64,000 nucleotides of DNA from Ptychodera flava (taxonomy: Eukaryota > Hemichordata > Enteropneusta > Ptychoderidae): NCBI RefSeq assembly GCF_041260155.1, contig NC_091932.1, forward strand, positions 23,716,746-23,780,745, given 5' to 3'. Of the stretch, positions 18,095 to 30,620 are shown piece after piece. The notes beneath the pieces are model-generated. The model searched no databases. It was not told where the DNA came from and saw only the letters and a list, made by a program, of their open reading frames with translations. The position numbers and the translations under genes are program-made. The first letter of the stretch is position 1. Each line of letters starts with the position of its first letter.

Positions 18095-18900
18095 TCCTTG
18101 TATTTTAGATACCATCCTTACCAGAGACCATCAGTGCTTAGTCAGTCGCCAGCGTACAAAAGAAGTTTAAGGTTTACAGCAAAACGCATGTCATTTACAT
18201 AAATAAAAAGAATGAGAGTCAATATCCGTGACATGTATGACATGCCTGAATAGAACCTGTCGCTGAAAGAAGATGTCTTAACATTAACGTTGGTATAAAA
18301 AAAGTGGTTACCTAAAAATAACTTACTTTAGACGTTATATAGACTGGGAGCTAAAATAAGTGCACTGTTAGTAAATTCACTCTACCTTTCAAACTTTCGT
18401 TACAAAAATGGTAAATTTTGACGACTTTGTCAACAATCTGGCAAGTCATGTTTACTAGAGGTGAATATATTTCAAATTTTACTTCATTAGTGAGTAGTCT
18501 AGTCTAAGGCTTCTAAGGTACTTACAGTGACTATTTAATATCAGAACCTTCTAGACAATTTGATTTAACTATAAATACAGGGCGGTACAATGGGTGTCTG
18601 ATTTTGGGATTTTCACTCGTTTCGACTTCGAAACCTGTTTTGTACACTTCAATGTATCTCCGTTCTTTGAAAAGTGATACTGTGTTCTTCAGAACTTCAA
18701 TCAAGCCTTTAGCCAGAGGGTGGGGTCATTTTTTCACACGACCGTGTCTTTCTGGACTCAATTCGCTTGAGATTGCTGCAGATGCCTTTGTGTGACGTCA
18801 AAACTAAGCTAAGTGGTCTAATCTATGCAGTTGTTTTGTAACTTCTTGTTGATTTCCCCTAGATTTAATTATTAGTTTGATAAATATATTTTGAAAGAAA
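18095..18900 (-). repeat. 3' flank block of gene 2
   Basis: It matches the other 3' flanks. A plus-strand TATAAATA sits at 18570-18577, and a plus-strand open frame of 63 codons (18604-18795) is partly shared with 46629-46847. It is not open in the other copies, so it is not called a gene. Confidence 0.65.
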
Positions 18901-18982
18901 ATCTATGTCTTCACCGCCTTTATGTGTCGTAACAATGTAGTATATGTGAAATGTCAAAAACTGCTGAATCAGTACTTTGCTT

Positions 18983-21475
18983 CTACTCTTTTATAACCGT
19001 AATTATTTCATCATCTGCTGGTAAATACAACTCGCTGTTCTCCTCGTAGCAAAGTTCTTTGAAGAACTTCATGAAATCACCAAATACCTCAGGAGGAGCA
19101 GTCTTTCTGAAGTCGTGTAGTTGCACAACAAAATCCAGCATCATATTTCCGTCTTTGGAGTTTTCTTTGAAACACTCGTCAACTTTGAAACTCGCCTTTC
19201 TGTGCTGAGTTTGCATCTTTACATCCGGGATACCACGTTGTATCATTTCGCGCATAGTCGCTGACCCTATCTTTGGTGACATGGAGTCGGGAACGCTATT
19301 ACCGATGTGAAGCAAAATCTGCTCCCAGGCACCTGCAGATAGATACAAACAATGAAATTACACAGGAGTGAAAAAGCACAGACTTTGAATGCCATTTTGT
19401 CTACTGCACACATTTTATAGCCAAATTTTAATAAAAATAATCAATTACTAATTGTTTTCTGCTCTCATGTGATTACAATAACAAGTGATAGTGAAACATA
19501 CATAAACTGCAGCTTTTGGAAATTCGTAGTGCAACAGCCATAGACGATTATTCTAAATTATATCATGCCCGTATATTGCTGGCACAAATAGAGCGATCGG
19601 TCAAGACATGAAAATAACCGTGCTACATTCGCAATATAGCACGGTTGGAACAGCCACGAGCTCTCTACTAGAAAAGATTTCCGCCAGATTGTAAATTCCA
19701 TGTAAGAAGCCACCAAACCAACACTTATTCCAGCCAGTTCTACGCTGTTCACTCCATAAATACACTCGATATCGAGCTCATATGTGGTGAACTCCTCAAA
19801 ATCTCGCGGTATACCGTCGCTGGGTGTGGTTCATTGCTTAAGTATTTCAATGTATCAGACACTACGAGAAATAATTTAAGCGATCTTTTATACGTGACAT
19901 CATTTTTCGTTGTCTGTCTACTCAGTGGATAAGAAAAGTTACTAACATAATGTTATTTTTACATACTGAAAGATATAGGAAACACAATATGAAATCCATA
20001 ATTTGCATACGCTATATATATAGTCTCAGTTACCTTACTGCTTTAAAGAAGAAGAAGAAGCCAACCTTTCCAAAGTTAAATTTTGCAATACCTTTAGAAA
20101 AGCTCGGTAAGAAAGACCGGTGAACGCAATGCAATCAAAAAAGGTGTTTTTTCTAAGATGCAGTATTAGAAGTGCTATATGACAGCCATTCTGTAACCCC
20201 TATAATTTAATTCATATAAAGTATCTGTACGGTGATCTGATAGGTAGATAGGTGGAAATAATCATGTTATACTTCTGATTTTGCACAGTTGAAACACTAG
20301 CTAGCTCTCAATTATAGACAAAATCTCTTGATAACGCTTCACACCTAAAATTCAATATGCTGTTATGATATGATGGCGATAAACCACATCAGCAATAGGT
20401 ATACTACTGGACTTTGACCAGTTAACTCAAAATTAATGGCTATTACTCGTACACATGCATGAATGTTGTGAAATGGTAAAAACACTGAGATATACCGAAC
20501 CCTGGTGTAGTTTACTGCTAAATTGCGTCATAGTTTTTACGTTTTGATTATTTGAGCTTTACGCAAAGTACAAGTATCCGGACTGAATCATACCGACAAC
20601 TAGAAGAATAAATAGCATCCCTCCTGTGTTAAGTCGTCCATAGAGCTCTACGGTGGTGTTCTCAGGATCTGTGAAGAAATACGCACAGTGTTGAAGATGG
20701 ATAATATCAAAACCAGCCGGTTCTTTTCCAATCTTCGTCTTCCTTAAATGTTCTTCTATGGTGATGGGATAGAAGTCAAACTTTATATTCTTCCAAAGAC
20801 CGGCTTCCTGTTTCGATTCCACCAAAGTTTGAAATTTTTGTACTTGACTCTCATCTGGTTCGACGACTGCGTATAAAATACGGCTGTATTTGCTGTTCAG
20901 TGTGTCAATTATTGGAATATCCGTGGTCCCTGTCAAAGTGTTAATAGAACTGCAAGTCAAAGATACGTTGTACGCAGCTCTTAGAGCTTCCAAAATTGTG
21001 CTTAAGCTAGTGAGAAGTAAACAATGCTTGCCCGCACCTTCCACGCGGCCGGGATATCAGCGGCGACTGACCTGTGAATGCTTAATTTTGTTTATGTCTC
21101 TGTTCTTCTGTTTTCAATTTTGTTGTGCATTTCTTTCGAACCTATAGTAGTTTTCATGTTGAATGCCTATCAATCTTAACCATATATGAACAAACAACGA
21201 ATATGCAGTGAAATACGAAGAGCGCCATGGTGTTCGAAACATCAGCAATATGCATTGTGTGCACGTAGTTGCTTTATATTTCACATCTTCGCTTGCCAAG
21301 GTCTCCTGTGCGGCCGGCTGGCTGCTCCCCGATAACAGCAACTGTAGTCAAAGAAACTACCCATGAGTGCGGACGATGTTGATTTCGCGATATTTTCGAC
21401 AATTCAATCGAGAGTAAAAGAACAGGAAGAAGCAAACGTTTGATTGATAATGCATATAGACGCTCCAACGGCTGG

Positions 21476-21551
<76 letters not shown>

Positions 21552-22037
21552 GAGACAGACAGAGACAGAGAAAGAGACACAGACAGTCAGACAGAGGCAA
21601 AGAGATATAGAGACAAGCAGAGGCAGAGAGACAGAGACAGACAGAGAGACAGACAGAGAGGCAGAGAGACAGAGACAGAGAGAAACAGACAGATAGAGGG
21701 AGAGGCAGACAGACAGGCAAGAAGATAGACAGAGACACTCAGAGGGAGGAGACAGAGATACCAGAGAGAGAAAATATGTGTATTTCCCTGTGTGTGTTAT
21801 TAAGGTGGACACGCAAGGTGTTAAAATGAAATTCCCCTTACCGTCGGATGTTCCCACTGCGAGTACTCGAAGCGTAATATCTGCCTCTCCACAGAACTTA
21901 AAACTCTCAAATATATCCTTCACATCCTTCTCATGTTGAGAGAGGGAATATTTATCATATCCATAACGGCCTATCACTTCGTAACTTTCAAAGTACTCCT
22001 TGGGGAAGAGTACTAAAGCCTTCAAGTCTTGAGACAT
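18983..22037 (-). CDS. HNMT-like methyltransferase, gene 2
   Basis: Coding exons 21842-22037, 20594-20929 and 18983-19332, 293 residues. Motif I is LRVLAVGTSDGTTD, followed by AVVEP with the acidic residue at position 89, then FDIIHLQHCAY. The C-terminal region contains GAWEQ, DGNMMLDF and TAPPEV. Donors are GTAAGG and GTATGA; acceptors are TTTGACAG and TATCTGCAG. The start ATG follows a CTTTTCTTTTTTAAAG acceptor by nine bases. Intron 1 (912 bp) holds a 290-bp AG-rich tract; intron 2 is 1.26 kb. Exons 1 and 3 are closest to gene 4 (SQDLKALVLF; GSATMR). Residue 66 and residue 178 are glycines split by introns. The role is a SAM-dependent methyltransferase; the substrate is unknown. Confidence 0.88.
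21479..21770. repeat. (AG)n/(AGAC)n in gene 2 intron 1
   Basis: A long AG tract degrading into AGAC-type repeats, just downstream of the exon 1 donor in transcript sense. Its distal part ('agacagagacactcagaggg') is nearly identical to gene 4, so it predates their split. Confidence 0.95.
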
Positions 22038-22359
22038 TGTGAGCTTTAAAAAAGAAAAGATGCAAGGCATGAACACTTCAAATAAGATTATTAGAGGGTT
22101 ATATTCTAATATATTTTATTAGTTTTCCAATCGCAACTTGAAACGCATTTAAGTGTTTAACGTGTATGTTGTCATACTAATTATTTTCCTTATATTTCTT
22201 TGTTCTATACGTTTTAACGAGGGTGTGTGATATCATTCGTTGGATTTGAAGAGGAAACTGTATCGAAGTACGTTTTGTACAACATGTCAACTTTAAACTA
22301 CCCGTATGCATTGTCACTGTTGCGTCATCATGGCAGACCAGAGAAGATATATAATTGGC

Positions 22360-23465
22360 AATGCTCACGTGTTTCAGTACATATTGCAGTTGTTATTTAC
22401 AACTTCATTGAAAGTGTCATGATCAACACCTTGAACAATATTCACCAAAGATGAATTACAAATATCATTAAGTATACAAATATGCAATTGGCTGAAAAAA
22501 TACTAAATTTCTTTTACTGCTGTCATTGTATTTGCACTTTATATAGCAAATGTAATTGCCTTGGTACTTTAAGCACTATATGCCAAACTGTATATAGAAA
22601 TTATAAAGTAACTGACATGAAAATGCAAAATATCGCTCACTTATACAAGATAATTTTCTCATCAATACACATATCAAGTTTCATATAATTTTAGAGTTCT
22701 TCCAGCCTAAGATCCCTAATTCGGAAAGTTAGTTAAATATGCAAATGGTAACTTGCTGATGTAAAAATGCTAAACATTTTCATTAATATTCTATCATATT
22801 TCTTCAATGTACATTGCAGGTTTCAAAGATTTTGATGAGGTCAATCAAGATATATTCCTAATAAGAAAAAATCGTTAAATACTCAAACTAGTAATGAGAC
22901 TGACTTTTAGTGATATTATATCATAGTATCTACAATATGCATAGCACATTTCGTCATTTGGCATAGTCAATCCAGATATGCATCCCTAATTAGTAAAGTT
23001 TGTTTAACATTCAAATTAGTAATGAGCTAAAATAAAAGTGCCAAATGACTTCAAAAATGTTATATCGAACTTTCTTCAATTTACGTAGCACGTTTTCTCA
23101 ACTTTGATTAAGCCAATGCAGATATATATCTCAAATTAGGAAAGTTCATTGAATATGTAAATGTTCTAAAAAATTTAAACCGACTTTTGGTCATTATAGT
23201 TTCTTCTCTTTATAGAGCAAGTTTCAACAATTTTGATCAAGTCAATCTAGATATATATGTAATTAGGAAACTTCGTTAATGTGCAAAGTAGTCATTAGCT
23301 GAAGTAAACATGCCTAAGGCCTTTCAATATTGTTTTAATCTAGTATTATCAATGTACATAACATCTTTCGCCAACTTTGATCAAGTAATTCCAAGTATAT
23401 ATCCCTAATTAGGAAAGTTCATTAAATATACAAATTAGTAATTGGCTTAAGTAAAAATACTTAAT
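22360..23465 (-). mobile_element. Satellite-bearing element upstream of gene 2 (copy 4)
   Basis: It starts GCTCACGTGTTTCAG, like copy 2, then runs through about seven diverged ~150-bp units ('taattaggaaagttcatt', 'gatcaagtcaat'). It ends at the pentamer array. The far inverted end is absent, replaced by the (TATCA)n module. Confidence 0.55.
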
Positions 23466-23830
23466 GTTCATATAATATCATATCATATCATATATCATAT
23501 CATATCATATCATACAAATCGTATCATATCAAATATGATATGATATGATATGATATGATATGGAATGATACGACATGATATTATTCATATGACATATGAT
23601 ATGATGTTATTATTCTATGATGTCGGATAGTATAATGTGCTTTGATGTGCTGTGATGTGTTATGATATGGTATCATATGATATGATATTTCGCATCTTAG
23701 AGACGCGTTGCTAAGAATCCGTCTTATGCTTGCTAACACACATGGAATTCCAGCAGAGTGTCGTGCGGCAGTTCTATTGCGCAATTCCTTGTCACAGAAC
23801 GTGTCTGACAGACAGGTACAGCAGCAGCTG
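23466..23830 (-). repeat. (TATCA)n module upstream of gene 2, inverted
   Basis: Pentamers in both orientations (23470-23690) are followed by the unique module in reverse orientation to gene 1 ('cttagagacgcgttgctaag', 'tgcttgctaacacacatgg', ending near GTGTCTGAC). It lies about 1.4 kb upstream of the gene 2 start. Confidence 0.75.
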
Positions 23831-24289
23831 TGAAATCAATATGTAACATTTGGCACTTGTATTCAACGACAGATATCACATACCAAAAGTTACAGAACAA
23901 AGAAATAAAAGGAAAATAATGAGAATGACAACATAATAATCTACTCTTTATATCAGTGCTAGGATTGATATCAAGGGAAAATTATTTTGAAGAGCGGTTT
24001 ATTCAACATTTCAACTTCAAAGTGCTACCACAGCGCTAAGATTTTATTGCGAGCCCTATATCGTATTGTCTATCTGTAGCAATTTACAATACTCTGCTGA
24101 ATATCTATCTGGGAAAACCTCTTTACAAGACAATACGACGACTTTGGACTATTTGATACCCCGTGTTCGCTGGCATCAGCATTACCTACAGGCCTTTCCT
24201 ACGTTACATGTAAGGACCTGAAGATATTTTGATGGAATTCATCTCCGGAATATAAGATTTGAAGGGAGACAGTTATGGGAACGCAAGCG
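23831..24289. repeat. Upstream spacer shared with gene 4
   Basis: It holds 'ctctgctgaatatctatctg' and 'atacgacgactttgg', which recur at 50870-50930 upstream of gene 4. No coding potential is seen; it is part of the duplicated unit. Confidence 0.5.
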
Positions 24290-26560
24290 ACTGACAAAGA
24301 AACTTGTCCAAATTTCATTCGGCTGTATAATCACATGTGTACATTGTGCTACGTTTCTTCAGTGTATTGCTTTATAAGGGAGCCTTCAGTAATTACAGAG
24401 AGGGCGGGGGGATTAGGGAGAAGGGTCACTTTTTATAAATCTATCTCAGATGATTTTACAGCCAAACCTTTGAATGCCCATTTGATATTTCCTGAATATG
24501 AAATTGCCGACAAAGTACATCAATTCTTTTAAATATATACACATTATCGACAAGTCACACAAGCGAAAAGATGCAGTAGTGTCCTACATTAAACAACTTG
24601 AACAGTTCAAACTGATGAAAGACAAGAAACAAAGTGTACATTATTTATCAAATGTCTATAAACGTACAGATATTGTCAGTTTTATGTTGTATGTGGGCAA
24701 AAAAATATTCATACTGGACGAGTGTGTATAATGAATCAACATTTCAGTGAAATTCCAAACTCCAATTTATTGCAAACACATTCATTTGCAACTACCCTAA
24801 CCTAATCAAGTATATTAATATGAATAATCAAGCATACATAATTACATAGATTTGCCTATTACTATATGAGAAAAAATATTCATAGTTTCGTCATAGACTA
24901 GCATGTATAATGAATCAACATTTCAGTGAAATTCCAAACTCCACTTTCTTTCATACACATTCATCTGTAACAATCATAGTCTAATCAAGAATATTAATAT
25001 CAATAATAAGGCGTACATAAATACGCGAATTTACCTACTTTTGTATAAGAAAGAAATTATTCATCGTTTCTTCATAGACTACCATGTATAGTAAATCAAC
25101 ATTATCAATGAAAAATAAAAAATCAAATTTCTTGTAAACACATGCACGTTTTACTTCCCACTTCATGCAAAGTACATTTTTATAATTATATTGTCATATT
25201 ATCAGATATATAACCGATATAGCTTGTTGTGTTGGGGAAAATTATCAATAGTTTGCCTGATAGACTCCCGTGTATTATGATTTGATATTTTGGGTGAAGC
25301 ACTATATAAGCCACATCCTGCCACCTTATAGTTGCACAAAATATGGTGACCCTCGCAAATGCATAACGCTTCAAAAATGCTTGCGTGATAAATTGCAACC
25401 CTGCCATCCAAAATGCCTGCCCTCTCCTCCCCTCTTTCTGTCTGTAACTTTAAAACATAACAATTAAACTAATTGTTATGTATATAAGATGATACTGTTT
25501 TTAGTTTATTCATCGGGAGAATACTGCAATAATTCGGGGAGGTCAAGTTTTAGAATGCCGGACAAGGGGGAGGGTCACATATTAGACACAATGATAAGCC
25601 AAGGGGAAGGTCATTATTACAGCGCAGGTTTGCACGGAATTTCGCCGGCCCTCCCGCCTGCAATTACTGAAGGCTCCCTAAGTAATGAACTCCCTTTTTC
25701 GCTATGCTGTGTCCAAACATGACAGGAGATGATTGTCAATATGCTAGTGTGCCAGTTACCCTTCCTAGCACTTGTTTTTTAACGAGGACGACGGAAGCTA
25801 AAAACGTGCCTATTTCTTGACCTCTTGTCCTCAACCGGAACCTTCAGGGTAAGCGACGCTATGCCAATGTTGGAATGGCTTATATCCATACCAAAAGATG
25901 TAATTCAATAAGTAAGTATTTCACTTAGATACAAAGGAAAAATGTCTCAGTGCATATTGTGCGGTTGTAACATTCTGAAGCCAACCTCTGAAAATAAACG
26001 ATTTTCAAAAATTCAGATAACATGTAGGCCTATAGCCTAAACATGACAGAGGCTATAGTAATCAAGGTCTCGGAGAAGATCGGTATGTAATCAGAACTTG
26101 GTCGACGCACTCTTGATCCAGAAATAGAGCACAGAAAACGGCACGTGAAAACTGACGAAACTGTAATGGATTCAAATCATGCCAGTCGCGTTCCCACTGA
26201 CAGGGCCTTCTTAGCTTTCCTTCTTTTGGCAAATAACTCAGGAAGCACAATTTATATGTGTCACTACATAATAATTCATTTTATACTCGACCTTACCTTC
26301 TAGATGACATGTGGAATGAGCAGGAATTGCGACTGTGGCGGGTATTGTGTCGAGTTATGCATAAGAACTGAACAAGCACAATTTACGGCAGAAAAATGGA
26401 ACTATAGACTTCCGGCCACAATATGCCCCTGCGACCTTAAAACTATGACCTGCGACCTCAAAACTGTCGCCCTCAAACTGCAACTGATAAGGGGATAACC
26501 GTCAGTGCTGATGTTGAGCAACAGACCTGCGAGTATTTATTTGTTATTTTTCAGTAATCA
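24290..26560 (-). promoter_or_regulatory. Upstream block of gene 2, split by an insert
   Basis: The block resumes either side of an inverted-repeat element at 24377-25679. The proposed non-coding exon ends ATCTAGAAG with donor GTAAGG (last exon base 26297). AATAAATACTCGCAGGTC lies near 26526-26543 as a TATA-like element. It is about 4.3 kb upstream of the gene 2 start codon. Confidence 0.42.
24377..25679. mobile_element. 1.3-kb inverted-repeat element carrying the ~180-bp satellite
   Basis: The ends AGGGAGCCTTCAGTAATTAC and (complement of the right end) AGGGAGCCTTCAGTAATTGC form terminal inverted repeats of about 30 bp. It splits the upstream block of gene 2. Inside, 24560-25330 holds about four ~180-bp units like those at 7540-8060. 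A target duplication is not clear. It is a non-autonomous DNA element; no transposase is seen. Confidence 0.65.
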
Positions 26561-26570
26561 TTATTTTACT

Positions 26571-28058
26571 AGCTCACGTGTTCACACATGGGCTAATGTC
26601 ATAGCGATGTCTGTCTGTCTGTCCGTGAGTATGTATGTGTGTTAGTGTGTGTCTGTCTGTCTGTCTGTCTGTTTACACGATAACTCAAAAACGCCTGAAC
26701 AGATTCAAGTCAAATCTGGTACATGGGTACCATATGCTATTTGCAAGAACTGATTAGATTTTGTTATGCGATATCGTTTTTTTCCGTACAATGGTTTCCC
26801 TGTGGAGACGGTAATGACAGTGTAGACTATATCAAGACATAGCCTACTGCACAAAATTTCATGAAACTTTTTAGAGATGATGAGTGTCATGTCAATTATC
26901 TGCTCATTTGCATATTTAATGAACTTTTGTTATGAGGGACATAATTCTGGAATTCCTGCACCAAACTTGATGATACGTGAAACAAATATTGACCTGATAT
27001 ATATCTAATTATACTGAGAAGCATTGGGCAGTGTCAAGTAAATAAACAGCTCATTTGCTTATTTTATGAAATTTACAATTATTAATATGACTCCGCAATA
27101 ACTGCACCAAATTCGATGAATTCTGACTGATATCTAACTGTTGTGTAAAACACTTAGTAGTGTCAAGGTAATAAAGAGTTCATTTGCATATTTAATGAAC
27201 TTTGTAATTAGGTATATAACTCTGAAATTACGGCACCCAAGTCAGTGAAATCTGGTACAGCTATTGATCTGATAAATATCTAATTGTACTGACAAGCATT
27301 TGGCAGTGTCAATTTAACAAATAGCTAATTTGTATGTTTTATGAAGTTTTGTAATTAGTCATATAACTCCGAAATAATTGCACCAAATTTGATGAAATCT
27401 GCTGCAGATACTGATCCAACGGCTATCTAATTGTGGTGTAAAGCATTTAGTTGTGTGGAGTTCATTTAGGGTTCATTTGCATATTAAAGTAACTTTGTTA
27501 TATTACTCGAAAATTACATTTGATGAAGCTTGCTACAGATATTGATCTGATAAATATTTAATTGTACTGAGAAGCATTGGGCGTGTCAAGTTAATAATTT
27601 GCTCATTTACATATTATTGTTCTTGTGTTTTGGTTAGTGATTATCCTGGCGTCTGCAAATTTTGCGTAACATCTACTTGCTCGTTGTTTTGTTACTTTAA
27701 AATGAGACAGGTCAAAGGTACAAGTTTTACACAACTTCACAACAGTTAAAACGTATGCAGTCATTCATGTCCTACTGTATTATTTCATGCGTCCAGTAGT
27801 GTCTGAAAAATGGCAATACATGTCGAGTCAACATCAGTCAATTTCAATGTTTGATAACCAAGTTTGTAATTTTGTCAGACTCAAAATCTGTACACGTCAT
27901 TCCTTCAATTCAGAGGTCACAATCACACTAGAATGTCAAGTTGTTTTGTTGAGTAAATGCTAAAATTTTCTAGTCTGTTTACTGGATATCCAACATTCTG
28001 TGAAGCGTACTACTATTATACCTGATGTAAAACACGTGAGCATATTCAGTTCATATCT
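26571..28058 (+). mobile_element. Satellite-bearing element, most complete (copy 5)
   Basis: The left end is TAGCTCACGTGTTCACACAT, then (GTCT)n near 26600-26680 and 'ataactcaaaaacgcctgaa'. About five ~150-bp units follow ('gcatatttaatgaacttt', 'gcaccaaatttgatgaa'). A ~350-bp unique stretch comes next, and the right end is AACACGTGAGCATATTCAG then TTCATATCTGG|TTA. The 11-bp inverted pair GCTCACGTGTT/AACACGTGAGC and the CTGG|T end resemble Helentron-type non-autonomous elements. Confidence 0.6.
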
Positions 28059-28061
28059 GGT

Positions 28062-28365
28062 TATTTATTTATATCATATATACAATAATTTGCAGTCATA
28101 CATCAATGTAGCGATGCACTATTCAACATGTACTGTCTTCCGTTTAGAAAAAGCCTTGAAAATAAATTTACAGAGTTGTCGCTTGTTTTGTCTGCGAGTC
28201 TTGTGAATTAAGAATATTCGCTTCTTTCTGAAAATACGCAGGTAAATATTCGTCTAAGTTCTCTATAACACGGATATACTAAATAAAATGGAACCAATTC
28301 TCAGCTTGCTTCAGATTACATTGTGTACAAAGTCTGTATCTTAAGTCAATATCGTATGTATCAAA
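28062..28365 (-). mobile_element. LINE 3' fragment
   Basis: Same LINE end as 17104-17612 and 56793-57260 (minus-strand DLRYRLCTQCN-like, then ETRSENILN). It begins exactly at the right end of satellite element copy 5. A second copy of that right end is at 28494-28523. Confidence 0.6.
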
Positions 28366-28493
28366 ATACAAAATACTGACTCAAATTTAATGAAACTTCT
28401 TGTAGATGTATACATACCAGAGCTGTTTGACATTTTTCAAAGGCATCTGGCATGTACCAAACGTTTAAATTTACAGACAGATGCAGTATTAAT

Positions 28494-28620
28494 TGAAACA
28501 CACGAGCATTTTCAGTTCATGTCTAGTTAATTGTGGGGATTTAGCCGAGTGGTTTTGACTGTGAATCTCACAGTTCAGTGAAAGCGGGAGAGATTTTTGC
28601 TTCTGCGTAGACAAAAGGTA
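28494..28620 (+). repeat. Orphan element end followed by tRNA-like SINE head
   Basis: ACACACGAGCATTTTCAG then TTCATGTCTAG is another copy of the satellite-element right end. Immediately after comes GGGGATTTAGCCGAGTGGTT, the same A-box head as at 580. No B box is seen, so the SINE part is incomplete. Confidence 0.4.
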
Positions 28621-29870
28621 ACACTGAGACTACAAGCCAACCCAGCAAAATGACAATCCCTCTTGGATACGACTACAATATGTTTTAAACTGCTATGCAA
28701 TGTCTCCTCTTGATAAGACGTCATTGTTTACAAGAATAAAAAGGATAACATTACTTGTAAAATTGGACATAGACGTTGGATAGAATTATAAACTCTAAAA
28801 AACCAGTCACTTTATATCTCAAATGACCTATGACTTCTTTGCGCTTAATATTGAATGTTATTTTTTCCGGGATTATGATAGTGTCTGTACTTTAACGCAT
28901 GGACAAGACTGTTCAATACAGCGACTGTATTCCATTTTATTGAGCATACCTGTATTGCTCTAAGAGAGTGCAAGTGAAATCTGCAAATTTATTGTATAAC
29001 ACAGTGTACAGATTATACTTGGTTACTAGTCTGTAAATTGATTTAGTGACTGCAATGTACTTAAGTAGGACCGTGATTCGTAGTGGTGGTCGCATTCACT
29101 CAAGGCATGCACAAATCCACTAGACAGAGAGTTCACCACTCACAAGTGCGAAGACGACGCAGTATCTAATAAATGTGCAACCTCTGTCGAACCATTTCAT
29201 ATAAAAAGTTACAATAACGCGTTAAACATAATCGCGCTTAACTGATTGATCGTACACAAGTACTCACTAAAACCAATTAAGCGCATTGGGTAAATAGAGT
29301 TGTAAGAAAATATTAGTGTTTATGTACTTATCGGCTAGCTAGATTGCCTGGTGAGGTTGTAAGGTGGTCGGAGAAACACTCCGAGGGACCGTGGCTTGGC
29401 AAATCTGTTTACCGCAGCGTCCATCTCATTAATGTTACCTTTGAATTTATTCTATTCTGTCAGAGTTTACAAGCGGGCAGTTTTTCCACAGTTCTGCAGC
29501 CTTTAACTTTCCATGGCGAGTTTTTGTAACGGGGAAACTAGGTGATACTCCCTCCTATCACACAAATCGCCGGGAAGGTTTCGGGCAACAGGACAGCAGC
29601 CACTGTGTACGTACAGATATTTGGTCGACAAATTGATTCGTTCATAGAAAGTTCTTGCTTCTACATCAACTGTCTGTAATTTGAGGAAATGCTTTAGCAT
29701 TTCAGCTATGTAACGGGCTTTACTATACCTGCTACCAGATGCGTTTGTCAGATGATTATCTAGCAAAACGAGCTTTGAATACGGTCACTTCGCTGTAACC
29801 CTACACGTTTGTAGAATCTAATCCCTTAACAAAACATTTATAGGGAGAACACGATCTCATGACATCAAGA
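28621..29870. other. No recognised gene
   Basis: Unique-looking spacer. Open frames at 29344-29529 (+) and 29503-29766 (-) have no domain or splice support. Confidence 0.45.
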
Positions 29871-29875
29871 CGAAT

Positions 29876-29883
29876 ATATATAT

Positions 29884-29934
<51 letters not shown>
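29876..29934. repeat. (TA)n
   Basis: Dinucleotide tract at the border of a duplicated flank. The paralogous flank at 58.2 kb has (ATGT)n in the same place. Confidence 0.95.
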
Positions 29935-29936
<2 letters not shown>

Positions 29937-29939
29937 ATT

Positions 29940-30620
29940 TTAGACCACAAACAATGAAAAAAACATGAAAAACAAGTGTGGCATGTGTACTTATGGAAAA
30001 CAATGAAAGTAACCCCTCCAAAAAGTTCAAAAAGGTCACTGATATTTATTTTCTATTTTGATTTCACAGTGTAAGACATTTCCCCTCCAGCTTTTCCTGA
30101 AACAACTTAACCTGTGGCGAAAAAATATTGAATCTCCTATGCTTGACATCACCAGTGCTGTCCAGTATGAGGTACAAAATGGGATTAATGAATATATCTA
30201 TAGTATCTGCAGAAAACTATAATATAGACTCCAAAAACATGAAGTCTATATTTTCATTTCACGAAGGTTGCGTTAAACATAGTGAAACTTCAATTTATCA
30301 CATCGATATCAGTGAAACTCACACTAAAGTAATACATTTATCAATTCACGTCATTTTATCTCATTCACCGATTTAAATCGATTCCCATTGGTTAAAAAGG
30401 ACGTGACTCCGTCCGCAATACCTCATAATGACTATTCACAGCGTGGATTATGTCTTCATATGCGTAAATTTAATCACGATGGCTCGTGAAAACATCACAA
30501 TGAACATTTTTTAGAGTATGTGAGAGCATTAATAGTTACCGATTTTGAATTGGTTCCGATTGGTTAAAACGGACGTGACATCATCTCAGGCTCAATTTAC
30601 ACAGTACTTTTCTACTTCAC
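29940..30620. repeat. Distal 3' flank of unit 3
   Basis: 'tgtggcatgtgtac', 'catcaccagtgctgtccagt' and 'tggattatgtctt' are shared with 58222-58440, 59440-59590 and (the last part) 3930-4000. This sets the outer limit of the duplicated unit. No coding content is seen. Confidence 0.6.

Noticed and set aside
21274-22076. Long Ser-Leu-rich minus-strand frame of ~200 residues
   Set aside because: Only its first 65 codons are real (exon 1 of gene 2). The rest is read-through past the GTAAGG donor into an AG microsatellite.
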